A DNA stretch of 64,000 bases from Asterella californica. Its lineage: Eukaryota > Streptophyta > Marchantiopsida > Marchantiales > Aytoniaceae. The stretch covers positions 40,237,501-40,301,500 of the forward strand of contig JAYKYS010000001.1 of assembly GCA_036924285.1 (NCBI GenBank), given 5' to 3'. Position numbers and translations under genes: made by a program. Below the pieces are notes generated by a model. It saw nothing but the letters and a program-made list of their open reading frames with translations, was not told the origin of the DNA and made no database searches. Positions 9,196 through 21,224 of this stretch are shown one piece after another. Positions within the stretch are counted from its first letter, which is position 1; the number at the start of each line of letters is the position of its first letter.

Positions 9196-12075
9196 ATAGT
9201 CATCATCATAGTAAAGACAGTCAAAGAGGTTCTTTCAGTCTGTCAATCCTTACTATGTCTGGATCTAATTAGTTTAGATTTATAAATTAATACAGCTTTT
9301 CTTGCAGCGCTTTCGTGTGTGGCTGAGTAAAGTCTCTGCAAGAAATCAGCAGCTGGTAACAAAAACTACATCCAAACTGTCTACCCATGTAACACGGTGA
9401 CTAGGAAACCTTGCGTGGTCCTTTTTACTCTAAGGCAGTGAATCAACAAAGTGTAACTATCACCACATAAAAACTTGAGAGTGGAAGATTTAATTCAGAG
9501 AGGGTTCATGCATGGCAGTTAGCAGGGCAGTCTGGGTTTGTGCCGTTATTGTAACTTGAACTAAGAAAGTTCTCCATTATATCCAAGTCAAGCTAAAAGG
9601 AAGAAAGGGAAGTCTTTAAATCAATCCTGTACTAAGAAGTGTAACTTCCTTGCATATTCAAACATAGAAGAGTTTAATTTATTACCTAACCCTTTTGTCC
9701 GGAAAGGTTATGTAATAAATTAAAATTTGTCTACAAAATGTGACAAGGTGTGGATCAACAGCACGCATATGTCAAGAGTCGCTCTCCTTATGATGTATGT
9801 CCGGGTCTTCTCGCATTTCCAGGTTTAGCTAATAATTAACTTTTATAAAATACTTTGACTTTTTCAATCAATTTGGTATATATTTTCGTTAAACACATAT
9901 ATTTTCTCGATCGCAGCAAGTGAACAAAAGTTCTCAGAAGTCTATCTTGCATGCATATTATTGACATCAAACTGTGAACCGGGAAAAAATTAATTTAGGT
10001 ATAGCCCTGCAACCCTAATGTGACCACTTGTCTTTCTTGATTTCTCACCCGTTTCTCGGATTGTCCATTTTCTGCCAAAACCGGAGGTTGTATCTATACC
10101 TCGATGGTATATGTACAAAGCGGTGGGGAAGGATATTATTTAGCTAGTCAACTCGTTCTAGATATGTTAAGTGAGTTTGGAAAAATCGTTAGGCTTTTAA
10201 ACTCCTGGTATAAAAGCATGGAAGCGAAACTTTTTTTCCTCGCGCTGTACTTTAGCATGAGGAAAATCTCCTTTGCTACAAAGAAACACGGTAAACTTTT
10301 AATTACCATTTCTATATCAGTACTAAAGTAGTTTGCTTTGAAATGAATTACAACTTGTAAAGTAGTGAAGAGCGTTGGTTTAGTTAGTTACCTCACATAT
10401 TCTATTCTCGGATAATATTACCAGAAGCATTTTCTACTTAACGGTTATATTTCTCAGTTCTCTAGAAAAAGAGTTTGAAAAGAAGTGCTTGTACGCATAC
10501 CGGGGGTTGAAACTACCGCGCAACTAACTATTTTTCTTTTCAATGTTATAGATCGAGTCATATTAAATCTCTAGTCAAGAATCAACTCAACAAGTAGGAC
10601 GTCAACCGAATATGCATCTCAAATACCATGCTGAAAGTCCTCAGAAAAGAGGACAAGTGAGATAAGAAGAATAAAATTATCAAATTAGATTTGCTATTAC
10701 GGGTGGATTATAATGACCATAAATAATTAAAACAGAATTTACATTCGCGACTTGCTTAGACTTAGGAAACAAAACATATGATACACAGAAAAAGAGAAGA
10801 ATTTAGAGTTTTAGTTTAATTTATTATTCTAAATTTAAATATAAATAACGAAATATAGATTTAAACTTTATTCTCCTGCACATGACCTCTGCGATAACAT
10901 AACCCGTAAGTGAAGTACGTACAGTGATCGCCTTCTTGGATAAACTCAATCCTCGTTAACAAATAAAAAATATTATTTTATATATATTATTTTATGATTA
11001 AACTTTTACATAAAAACAAGTTTGGTCATAAATGAGGCATCCAACGACATTGAGCCTTTGAATATAAAATTGGAAGTACTCCTCCATCTGAACATGGAAG
11101 AGGTGATAATTATGCATGGTTAAGACAATATACTCAGTTTACAAACTCCTGTCTACTTCTTCAAATCCCTAAAGTTGTTTAGTTTTGATGGACGACAGCC
11201 ACTGCGCTCTCTCAAAATGCTAACTATTGTAGTTTAGGGTTTGTTGTCTCTTTAATTTTTCTGACCTCATATAGCATTATTTCATTTTCGAATAATCATG
11301 ACCTATTAATCGTGATAATAATATAAATGGTTGTATTGTAACATTTGCTAAGTGTAGCGGAGCTGACATGTCTCATTATGATATGATCTCACATCTATGA
11401 TAACCATGAACATGACATCTAATACAATGTCAAGTGAGTTACATGAAAAGATTCATGAAACACAGAAAATAAACACAATACAAGTTATATGGTAAATTCA
11501 CATGTGAGTCGTGTCACAACATGATATCATGCATATTTCTTTTTTGAACTTGGAAAAGAAAAATATGCACGTTCCCAAGAATATAGAGGATTTTAAATAA
11601 ATAATTAAATAAATATTAAATTTAATAATTAAAAAAGATTAAGAAGATGTCAATGTACTTAACTACTTTACAGTCAAGATGAGAAAATTGTGTGGTTCAA
11701 GTGTAAAAGATAGACTCATGAATTGATAGTACTTTGGCAAACATATGTATGACTCAATGTTGTAAGATCGAGTTAATAGAGTCTTATTGGATGAACAAAT
11801 CATAATAAATGCATAAATAATATGAAGTATAAATTTTAATTCATAAAAACTTTAGTTTAACGATGTAGAGTCTTGAAATTTTTTTTTTCAGGAACTTTGT
11901 TTATAGCCAATGACTCAGAGAAAGGATCTGAAGTGAATACGAATGTACCTATTCTCTGAGTTGAGAAGTTGAGAATAAGTGCAATGCTTTGTACACTTCA
12001 CCATGATAATCCATTTTGCTCATTTGCAGTTTTTCATTTCACTCTTCTGTCGTTAATTATTACCCCTCCATTTGT
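9196..12075. other. Gene-poor AT-rich intergenic stretch
   Basis: I see no conserved protein, RNA gene or complete transposon. The region is AT-rich, especially 10,800-11,900, with only short chance ORFs. It contains one hairpin of the repeated family (9673-9724) and, just before it, a CCTTGCATATTC segment that recurs before the 12.1-kb hairpin, so the 9.6-kb and 12.1-kb sites share flanking sequence. Confidence 0.6.
9673..9724. repeat. Long hairpin, family member 1
   Basis: The left arm TTTAATTTATTACCTAACC pairs with GGTTATGTAATAAATTAAA across the centre CTTTTGTCCGGAAA. The arms are 19 bases with one mismatch. The central CCTTTT...CCGGAAAGG can pair further. The arms and centre resemble the hairpin at 12,129-12,180. 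Confidence 0.85.
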
Positions 12076-12180
12076 CCTTGCATATCCACCTCTTCCAAAG
12101 TTTGGGAGAGAGGAATATGCAAGGGCGGTTTAATTTATTATCTGACCTTTTTGACCGGAAGGATTAGGTAATAAATTAAA
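12076..12180. repeat. Two adjacent long hairpins
   Basis: Hairpin one (12,076-12,124) pairs CCTTGCATAT with ATATGCAAGG, and internally CCTCTTCC with GGGAGAGAGG. Hairpin two (12,129-12,180) pairs TTTAATTTATTATCTGACC with GGATTAGGTAATAAATTAAA around TTTTTGACCGGAA. The second is nearly the same sequence as the 9673 hairpin, and a degraded form of the first precedes that copy too. No flanking ORF explains them. Confidence 0.85.
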
Positions 12181-12294
12181 CTGCTGATTAATTAATGATT
12201 TAGGATGAACAAGCTGTTGCACTTGTATTCTTTGTAACGTCATGTGTCATGGCTTTGCTAGTTAGTAGAGTGCGCTATCGTGTCGAATATTGCG
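12181..12294. other. Short unique spacer
   Basis: Sequence between the double hairpin and the LTR-like block. Nothing recognisable. Confidence 0.4.
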
Positions 12295-14189
12295 TGAAGG
12301 ATGTCCAGGAAAATGCGAGGTTCTTGGCTGTGGAGATGTTATGTGTTGAAACAGAAACAAGATAGAGAAAAACAACCACGAAAACGAACGCTGCGATATA
12401 TACCAACTCCAAATGTATGTACACTGCCGGTTCTTTCTCCTAAGAGCACAGAACTGAAAAATAGACCAGAGCGGTCTGTAACCTTCTTCAAAGTCCTTAA
12501 AAACAACCCCTGATTCTCAACCTTGACCCAGAAACATCGAAGCGTAGCTCAAAGCAAGAGAAACTTCCCTTTGCTAACAAGCAGAGCCACAGCAGTATCA
12601 CGCGATCCAAACCCACGTCCAAACCACACCCATGTACAAGTTCTTAGCTAAAGCTAGCTACCACAAGCTGTATATAGCCAACCAGAACTCTAACGAACTC
12701 AAAAGAGCAAAAATCGTAGCGAAGAAACCGAAAAAGGCCTATTTGTGAACTTCCTCCTTTCGCCGAATGAACTTCAGATGTCGATAGGGTCTCCTCCGCT
12801 GACTCTGTTAACCCAAGAAACTTTCAGATCCGACTCGCAACAGCCGAGATATCACCGATTTTTGTTCGTAAGTGACGGAACCTTCAAAAACTCCTCCCTG
12901 CGGCTTAAAACCGCACACACCGCACAAACAGATCGTCTAAACTGATACCCGTCTTCCCTGGCAGATAGATCTAGCTATCACAAACCCAACGAGACTCCAA
13001 ACAAGTCGTCTGGAGTTCCCCTTGCAAAACCACACAAGAAATTTGGTCGCAGGTTGCAAAAAACTAACGTAAATGGACTCCCTGCGGCTCAAACTTGCTC
13101 ACCTCACCCAAACCAACAATCCAATCCACGTATTGTCTTCTCCTATGCGAAGATGAAGACTCCCTGGTTGCGTAGGCACCAAGAACGAAGAGCTTGGCAC
13201 ACCGATCGCGAAGAACAACCCAATTTTAGGTCGCAAGCGATGAAAAACTTGACGCAAGCGCTTCCCTGCGAGCCAATTTCACTCAGAACTCCTAAACCGC
13301 CCGATGAAACTTGGTATCGTCTTCAATTTCTTGTAGAACTCGGTGTTCTGATCCCGATGGATCCAAGGACAGCAAGTTTGGACTCGGTAACGGTCCGAAC
13401 GGTCCAACTCTCCTTCACAGATAACTGAAATCTCTAAATCTCCTTCTTGCGTCTCAATTTCTCTCAGTACACATCCCCCGAACCGTCAGTTGACAGATCG
13501 CAAACGCAAGCTAGCCCCTAAGCTGCCCTCTGTATGTACGAAGTTCTCTCAATAATAATAATAATGAAGCAGGCCCCTTGCGTCTTTGATATAACGCCTG
13601 AAGTCTCAAATACCCAGTCAGCAAGTAACTAAGGCCTAGCTTGATTTTATCTTCTTTCGAGTCGCATAACTTCTTCACTAGATTTCCAAACGAAGTAAAC
13701 AAGATGTCCATGGAAAGCTGACAACGAGCTCTACCCATCTATGTGATGAAAGTGAAGATCCAAAGTTACGCCAAAAGCTCATAAGCTGGGGCCTAGCTTC
13801 TTTTCTCCATCTTTCGAGTCTTATAACTTCTCCACTAGGCGTCCAAACGAAGTAGACAAAGTGCCTATGGAGTGCTGACAAGGAGCTCTATCCACTGACG
13901 CGACAAAAGCAAAGATCCGAAGTTGTGCCAAAAGCCCATAAGCTGGGGCCTAGCTTGTTTTCTCCATCTTTCGAGTCTTGTAACTTCTCCACTAGGCGTC
14001 CAAACGAAGTAGACAAAGTGCCTATGGAGTGTTGACAATGAGCTCTATCCACTGATGCGATGAAAGTGGAGATCCAAAATGGTGCCAAAAACTCATAAGA
14101 TGGGGCTTAGCTTGTCTTCTCATGAGTGTCTTTGGAGTGACAAGCATCGAAGTCTGAATTTCATGTAGGAGCTGGTCCACGACACGACA
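12295..14189 (-). repeat. LTR-like block, possibly a solo LTR of the right-edge gypsy family
   Basis: The two ends match the third gypsy element of this window. 12,295-12,420 matches 63,880-64,000 (TTCTTGGCTGTGGAGAT, AACAACCACGA), and 13,440-14,189 matches 61,240-61,652 (GGTCCACGAC, CTTGCGTC, TAAGCTGC). Read on the minus strand it starts TGTCGTGTCGTGGACC and ends ...CCTTCA, so it has TG...CA ends. It would be a 1.9-kb LTR. No convincing target duplication flanks it (only a shared GCG), and no polypurine tract precedes it, so solo LTR is inference. Plus-strand open frames such as 13,054-13,428 have no recognisable domain and are treated as LTR sequence. Confidence 0.5.
13629..14099. repeat. 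Three-unit 157-bp tandem array
   Basis: Units start at 13,629, 13,786 and 13,943, each beginning CT(A/G)(A/G)GGCCTAGCTT and ending (A/C)TCATAAG or CCCATAAG. Units two and three are nearly identical; unit one is more diverged. A fourth, partial unit start (TGGGGCTTAGCTTG) follows at 14,101. The homologous site at 61.4 kb has a single unit, so the array expanded in this LTR copy. Confidence 0.92.
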
Positions 14190-14219
14190 GCGCAGTAGCT
14201 AGTATCGTTAAGATCATTA

Positions 14220-14345
14220 GCGCTGTTAGGAGAGGTTATTGGTTTGGATCCCTTTGGAGATATAGTGCGAGATAAGAGCTTCTAGGTCTCACTTTTTTTG
14301 AGTTGAGCCTTCAAGCTCTTGGCTATGATAGATGAGTCGAGTGAG
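14220..14345 (+). repeat. LTR fragment of copy A/B family, inverted
   Basis: The stretch around GAGTTGAGCCTTCAAGCTC and CTATGATAGATGAGTC matches 55,045-55,160 in the same plus orientation, and therefore runs opposite to copy A's genes. It suggests copy A, like copy B, has its LTR pieces in inverted orientation. Confidence 0.55.
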
Positions 14346-14889
14346 GATAACCTTGAGATACTATTACATATCAATGATGACAAACAGTCACCATAAGAAT
14401 CTCGTAAAATTCAAAATCCAACGGTAATCCAACCTCATAATCGATAAGGTGTGTAGTTGTGGAGTATGTGCATTGAATGATGCTCGTACTCGATCACAAA
14501 CTATACATCGTCTAACAAACTACTGCACGTCGATGTGCATATCGCACTATCAATATTGTCGTTGGAGTAAGCTATATGTATGCTTCACTCCAAAATGTTC
14601 CAACTCTTCATGGGCATGCCGCACTAACTTTATTCTTTGCGATGGATGCGATACCACATGCACTCTTCCATCCTCTCATATCTTAAGTACGTGTCTTCTT
14701 TCTTATCAGAACCTCTTGGTCGCTGGAGGACACGATCTCGCTCTCTGGTACTTACTGTGCTCATCATTATGCTAGTACAGAGATATTCTATAACTATCAC
14801 ATATTCGTGAATATCTCGCGGATACGTTAAACCATCCCCACCATCAAGGTTTGAGGACTCATCACCTTCTCTCTAACTTGAAAGAGATA

Positions 14890-15300
14890 TAACATGACCA
14901 TCCAAAGCCAACATACACAAGAAGATAGAGGTATGTCATCCCGGCACAATCTCTTCATCTGTTTTATCATGCCAATGGATTCTCGTCACATCCTTGTTGA
15001 CTCATGCATGAGTTTTGACTCAAACCGTTTGCATCAAGGTTCACCACCTCAGGTCTATGTACGAAAATCATACTCCTGCAAAATAAGAGCTCATCATGCA
15101 ATCTTCTCTGTAAGCTTATCGGACTCCATTAATCACTTGAGCGGCTAATGATCAGTGATGTGAGTAAAATGATTCTCAAATAGATAACATATGAAGTGTG
15201 TCATAACCCACATTGCAACCAAACACTCCTCATCCTACAAACTATACTTAACCTCCAGTGAATTGTTGGAACGACTAGCGTATGTCACCATAAACCTCTT
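14890..15300 (-). pseudogene. RNase H remnant of copy A
   Basis: A minus-strand frame starting near 15,300 reads VTYASRSNNSLEVKYS, then DEECLVAMWVMTHFICYLF, FTHITDH, LKxLMESDKL and ALILQEYDF, with stops between. This is the RNase H to connection segment of gypsy pol (compare YASR...E...AVV.....R.YL....F...TDH..L..L). It is truncated before integrase. Confidence 0.75.
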
Positions 15301-15386
15301 TTCCTCATCATCTCTTGTATCAGCATTGTCTCAAGTCTCAACATACTCCAATCAGTGTGCAAGTCTCTTCAAGATAGGAGCGGATG

Positions 15387-16100
15387 TCAACTATCTTTGA
15401 GCTCTACAAGAGCTCGCTCTTGCTCATCTCCCCACTGCCAGTCTTGGTCCATCTTTGTTAGCTTGGTTAGAGCTTTCGTAACCCCACTAAACCTTTTGAT
15501 ATATCGTCGATAGAAGTTTACCAGTGCAACGAATGCACGGACTCGACTAACATATATAAGACGTAGAATGCGTGAAATTACCTCCACGTTTATTTGCTAT
15601 ACTCCAAGACCTCTTGGATAGATGGTGTGACCAAGATACTCCACTTGTTCTTAGAAGAACTTGCACTTCTCAAGATGCAACTTCAATCCATAAGCTATCA
15701 ATCGCTCAAATATCTCTCGTAAATGTCTTTCATGCTCCTCCATCATAACACAGTCCCAAGATGTCATCAATATAACATGGAGCAAAATCCAATCCTACAA
15801 AGATCTTGTCCATAACTCTGGAACTTAGCAAGGGCATTCTTCAACCATAATGGTAAGAATCACCATTGATACAAACAATATTTACTGTGAGGATTAATCC
15901 TCATGTTGTCTTGACTTTGTCTTTCTCTCTAGTCGGCAACTGATGATACCTCGCTCAAAGATCCAATGAATTGAAGATATTTGTTTACCCAATTGCATCA
16001 AAGATCTCAGACATAGATATGATATACTTATTAGACTTTATCTGCCGATTGATAGGTCGATAGTCTCCACACATTCATCTATCTACGGCTCTCACTACTT
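15387..16100 (-). pseudogene. Reverse transcriptase remnant of copy A
   Basis: The RT active site is visible as CYIDDIL on the minus strand at about 15,757-15,775. The thumb/connection sequence VRAFVALVNFYRRYIKRFSG...LTKMDQDWQWGDEQE lies at 15,400-15,550. Both match the gypsy RT to RNase H junction. Several stops and frameshifts separate them, so no functional product is possible. Confidence 0.8.
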
Positions 16101-17369
16101 GAGATCGTCGCCTAACATCCAAGATGTTATCCACTAAACTCTATCATATGCACGCTTTAGCACCTCTTACATCAAGTTCATCGACCATAGACATAGACGA
16201 TGTGCATGGGAACTCACTCGTGCTGCATCTAATAAAACTACCGATCCAATCCACGACTGCACTTGATGTACATTGATCATTACTTGTGCACAAGAGTCAC
16301 CTAACAAAAGAACATTCTTCAATATATACGCTGGAGGACACTCTTGATGTACTTGTAGATGTCGCAATATCCTCAACATCCTCTAGAACATGGTAGACCG
16401 CGGATAGTGCAAACCTTGACCTTGTCCTGCGTGTGTGTGACCTTGACATGATCATCATGTAATCACCAAATGAATGACGCCAACTCGCTCAAGGTCTGGC
16501 ACCTCCAGCAGCAAAAATATTTGACGATAATGTTTGCTGGTATCCTCTAACTGCTGACATGGATAGTAGATCCGAGTATCTTTGTATCAATTACGCCACA
16601 TGACACAATGAGACTCGTCTTGCAGTCTCATCTCTCTCCACATATAAGTACCACTATACTCGTATGCCGGACTGCAAGATTGCAGCCAAACCAGTGCTGA
16701 TCCCACCGAATAGATCGAGCAAACGTACACCTTGTTCTCGATACTACCATACAATCGACGTAGTATCCAAAGATGACAACCTCACAAGTCCAACAGTAGG
16801 AACGTCACTCGACTCCACTACTGGTGGTACAAAAACTTCACTCCAAGCTTGATGTATCAACTCGCCAGCGTACTGCTGTAACTCTGATCTCGAACTCCAA
16901 AGTGAGACATCCAAGGTAGACGGAACCATCCCACTAATACTAGATAAGTTCTACGTCTCTTTTGATATCGGAGTATCTTGGGCGCATGGGCGTTGCCTTC
17001 CAACAATTCAATGAACCAAATGACAACTGATCTAAATGAAACAACTGACGCCATGGTCTCTAGCTGCAAGGAACTAATTTTACCATTGAATCAAACTGGT
17101 AAACGACTCACTCATCCATCGAACTACCATCTTGATCTATAATAGATTGTCTCCTCACAATAGTCGATCATGAAACCCATAAGATACAACACCGTCCCAC
17201 CAACCAAAACGTCATAAGACTCTGCACTCGTAACACTGGCCATGGCTTTCACCATCGAACCACTCGTCATGTGGTTCGACTGAACTCTCACAATCAATCT
17301 CCTCACGTCATAAACTAGATCGATTATGTCGACTCACCTAGAGATGTCTGAATCTAAAATGGATACCTC

Positions 17370-17465
17370 TCCACCTTGATCTTACGTAGACCTAATCCAA
17401 CAAACGCTACCTTCTCTAACATCAAGGGTTGTGCTCCAGAGTCCAACAAGATTCGCTACGGTCTA
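17370..17465 (-). pseudogene. Retropepsin remnant of copy A
   Basis: The minus strand reads ILLDSGAQPLMLEKVAFVGLGL. The DSGA core is the catalytic motif of a retroviral-type aspartic protease, here between the gag and RT remnants as expected for gypsy. The frame is open only locally. Confidence 0.7.
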
Positions 17466-18052
17466 TACATCTTCCCAAGAGATTCAACCAAACAGAAGAT
17501 CACATTTCTGTTATCCAACAACACCACACATGGTGTCAACTTAGTTCACTCAATGGCCGGCCTAGCTGGCAACTTTGTGATCTAGCAGTCACTATTTGTC
17601 ATGAACCATTGGTAGCCGTCTTGATCCTCGATTCAATGGATGAGTCTACGATATCACTCTCAATCACTTCCGTACTTGAAGCAATAACATCGTCGCTCTC
17701 ACAAGCGTGACAGCCAGTCGAAACACTAGAGTCAATCCAACTCACAATGTCTTTATGTATGTGGTTGAGAACAACTAAGACTGCATTATGACGTAACGGC
17801 TCCAAATAGTGGGTTGGACATCACATCTATGGATGTAACTTGACGACATGCGTCTCCTCCTGCACCCAACTCACATGCACTCACTTTGATGTCCCTCGTG
17901 ACTCAAAGTTATGTATTGCTCCTCGAGTCATTGCTGTGGATGCATCAACCTGTGTCGTATCACACATAAAGTCAAGGAGATCATCGTTTCTTGTATACAA
18001 TGTGGAAGTCTGGCTCCTGAACTTGATCTCCATTGAGCTATAGCTATACTAG

Positions 18053-19410
18053 CTAGTCTCTACTCAAGCTGTTCAATCCGGATCGCCATAGTAGCATAAG
18101 AGATAATATCAAGAATATGACCGATTTGTCCTCTACCAGATGTTCGATCTCTACCTTCAGCTCGACCACCTCGGTCTTCTTGAGCTCCTCCTCGTCCTCG
18201 TTCTGTACTTGTCGTCGATGCTCTCTCTTGCCGGAACTCTGTATGGAGATCAAAATATGGATTGATAGAGTGACCATACGGACGACAATGATCACATTGT
18301 CTTTGCATCTCTTGAGAAGTCTCAAGAGTCTCACGTCTACCTCTCTCTCTCTTGTGATGGTTACCATCACAAGTCCAATAGATGATATCGACTTGTTGTT
18401 GATCAAAGAACAAAGATAATGGCTTTTGTCGATTGTATCCTCCAGACACTCCTTGGGTCTGTGGAGGTGCACTCCGATCTCGTGAACCACGATGTAGTAG
18501 GACTTATGTCCCAAAAAGAGATAGATGCACCTTGTGCTGCATCTTTGCTAAGCTCAACAATCATCACTTTCTCGGTTGCAACTCTTGGTCTAGTATCACA
18601 TATCAGAACTGAATTGCATTCATCTTTGTCACGCCTTGCATGCATGACAAATTATCACGCGTGCAAGGTAATTGTCAATTGTCTCATGCGAGTGTAAGTC
18701 TCGCATAGACTGTCTCTAGTCTTTCAATGGAACTCTTGCAAACTCCTTCACTTGTCAATCCGTACACCTTGATAGTTCTTCCGTAAATACTAGAAGAACT
18801 GAACCATATGGTTAAACCTTGGTGGTGTACCAATGACACTATCACCTCCTCCACTACCACTGACAAGTCTCATTGTCACACTAGAACTCGATGGTGTAAC
18901 ACCTCTTGAAACTATACCAGAAGTGATAAAAACATAGTTGAGAGATCAATGTTGTCTTCACAACTCAATCTCCAAGCGTAGTCCTGCCTAAACTCATGAT
19001 CATAGTCATCTATATGCGATTCTTCCAAGTGTTGGAACAACCCCTTCCACATCATGAAGGGTGTAAAAAACTGCGAGTTCTGCATCTACTACATGTCGCA
19101 ACAACTATCGAACTCTTTGATGAAGTCATCCAACTCAATCGTACCCACTATACACGAGTATCATATGGGACCCTTTGTGATCCAATAGATCTTGTCCTTA
19201 TCTCACAACAACGATGTCACGATAGATTGTGTAACCTCTATCGACTCACTGTCTAGATCGATATCGTCGTTGATAAAACTGATGATAATGGCTGAAATCT
19301 CATGCTACTGTGTAAACCCACCGTGTATTGTAGAGGAGCCTCCCTCGATACTTCTCGAAAACTCCGTGATGAGAAAACCTTATGCCAACCGTGAACAAAA
19401 TTGCTCAAAC
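18053..19410 (-). pseudogene. Gag remnant of copy A
   Basis: This is the same sequence family as the 58.0-59.2 kb gag in the same orientation, but with more stops. Shared landmarks include the segments preceding LTRVKMNAIQF-type sequence and a downstream Arg/Gly-rich stretch (RGRGGAQEDRGGRAEGRDRTSGRG, minus strand near 18,150-18,230) typical of a nucleocapsid tail. The overlapping plus and minus frames here are by-products of that composition. Confidence 0.65.
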
Positions 19411-19920
19411 TAGAGCACCGAGAATTTGATATCACACGTGATCACAACTAGCCCTTATCTACTCGTACTGAGCTAACCTATCCCCTACTAAGATGGATGC
19501 ATATAACATGTACATGCCATCATCACACGAACTCCTATAGTATGTTGGTCCGCAAGTCCAACCTCATCGAAAGAGAAACAATGATAATCTAACTGGTCCG
19601 TAATTCCAGCCTCACTATTGACAACACACTAGAGTGAAATCACTCTGGAACATCAACGCCAACACAAGCACGTACAAACAAGAAGTAAAGCATGGAGAGG
19701 TTCCAATCACAAGACGAGAACTCTCCCCACAAAACTTGCATGAAAAGAGAAATCCAACCTCCTCAGATTGACTCTACTCTCACTCGGTAATCATATGCAT
19801 AATATATGACAACCGACAGTTACGAACAGTGTAACTCGGTGTCCTGCTAACTAGTAGCATCCACTATGATGCATCTAGTACTCACAGCACCAAACATCTT
19901 TTCCACATGTACTACCCATC

Positions 19921-20349
19921 CATCTAGTGCTAACATCTCAAATTCTTGGAGAGTTTCAAGTCTTATGTGATCAAGCGCTGATTGACCATCGTACTACGTC
20001 TCGAGATCATCTTGAGTCAGATGTTTTGACAGAGAGAGTTGTTCAAACAGTGAGAGAGGATTGAATAAATATGACTTACAAAAGAGGGCATTTCGGAGAG
20101 TTATGCTGATGACGTTTGAGAACTTAGCAATTGCTCAACACCGAGACACATTGCAATATACGACAATCCAGGGAGGAGGTTACCAACCGTCCATACGCAA
20201 GTTTCATCATGGCGATTATGTTTTTTTGCAGTAGATCACACCGACGACCTTGGATGTTATCGTAGGGTGCACTTCTGACGTGTGCGTGAGGTGTTATCTT
20301 TTGGGATCATCATGTCTTACACGTTTTCTGATAAGAGTTTAGAATTTAC
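19921..20349. other. Short intergenic stretch
   Basis: No gene or known repeat is recognised between the break in copy A and the repeat cluster. Confidence 0.4.
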
Positions 20350-20400
20350 TGTACAAGGCCGTGGGGAAAGATATGAAAGAGGATATTCACCCGATGTACA

Positions 20401-20450
20401 CTAAATAACGTTCTAACCTTTCTGACGGGAAGGGTTAGAACATTATTTAA
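20401..20450. repeat. Long hairpin, family member 3
   Basis: The left arm CTAAATAACGTTCTAACC pairs with GGTTAGAACATTATTTAA around TTTCTGACGGGAAG. It is missing from the otherwise homologous 9.1-kb copy, which reads GTACACTTAATAATG straight on to the GTAAACGG flank. Confidence 0.88.
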
Positions 20451-20752
20451 TGTCCTCGGTAAACGGCGCTGTTTTGCAATTACTGCTACAGACTTATACC
20501 CCAGGAGCGCAGCATCCCGCTCTTCACTTATGGGTTTTCTCTAGATGAGTTGGCTACTCTGAGACTGACTAACATATAATATTTATGAATTAATTCAATT
20601 TTCTATGTAGCTTAGTAAAATAAGTTTTTATAACATTTATACATTCTTCGATAAGAGAAAACGAAATACACTGTACAAGGGTCTTGGGAAGATTATTATC
20701 CCTATGTATTATATATTCACCTCATGTACAATTAGAACTGTACATGAAGTGT

Positions 20753-20796
20753 AATTAAGAGCTAATCTTTCTTTTAGGAAGAGTTAGCTCTTAATT
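20753..20796. repeat. Long hairpin, family member 4
   Basis: AATTAAGAGCTAATC pairs with GTTAGCTCTTAATT around TTTCTTTTAGGAAGA. The site within the repeat unit is the same as for the other cluster hairpins, just after the second TGTACATGAAG. Confidence 0.85.
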
Positions 20797-21224
20797 AGTC
20801 TCGACAACTTGTCTTCATTCGTCATTAAGATTGTACTTGTAGTTGGATAGGTTCCAGTTACAGTCGTAGCGCTTATGGGTTTCTCTGATTTCCAGAGGCC
20901 AAGTGTTTCGTTTACCTGAGAGTGGTTTAAATTAGGTTTTATACTTTTAGTAACTTAAATTTAGACATTTTAATTTAGACTAAAATTTATCCTTTTCTTG
21001 CAGTCACGAAACCAGACGTGGATTTTCCTCCTCTCGTTTCCTTCCTTCCCTGTACAAGGCTGCTGTTAAAATTTTCACTGCAACCAAATCAAAAACCAGT
21101 CAGACTGCATATTCCGCATCTATTTTTTTGTCTTTTTTCTCTTCTTTGTACAAGGTCGTGGGGCAAGATATTATTAGAGAGAGGATATGAGCCTCATGTA
21201 CATTCAGGAACTGTACATGAAGCG

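Larger units (their letters stand above)
14190..19920 (-). mobile_element. Decayed Ty3/gypsy copy A
   Basis: Minus-strand remains appear in the order expected of gypsy: 5' untranslated sequence (19.45-19.92 kb), gag (18.06-19.4 kb), protease (about 17.4 kb), reverse transcriptase (15.4-16.1 kb) and RNase H (14.9-15.3 kb). All are riddled with stops and frameshifts. Its 5' part matches 58.0-59.7 kb of copy B in the same orientation. Homology to copy B stops near 19,920, so the 5' LTR is missing. Integrase was not recognised. An LTR fragment at 14,220-14,345 lies in the opposite orientation. Confidence 0.8.

Noticed and set aside
18053..18514. Overlapping minus and plus frames with Arg/Gly or Ser/Thr runs
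   Set aside because: They are different frames of the degraded gag tail of copy A, not separate genes.
20101..20130. Hammerhead ribozyme core (CTGATGA)
   Set aside because: No matching GAAA-plus-stem arrangement was found nearby, so a retrozyme is not supported.
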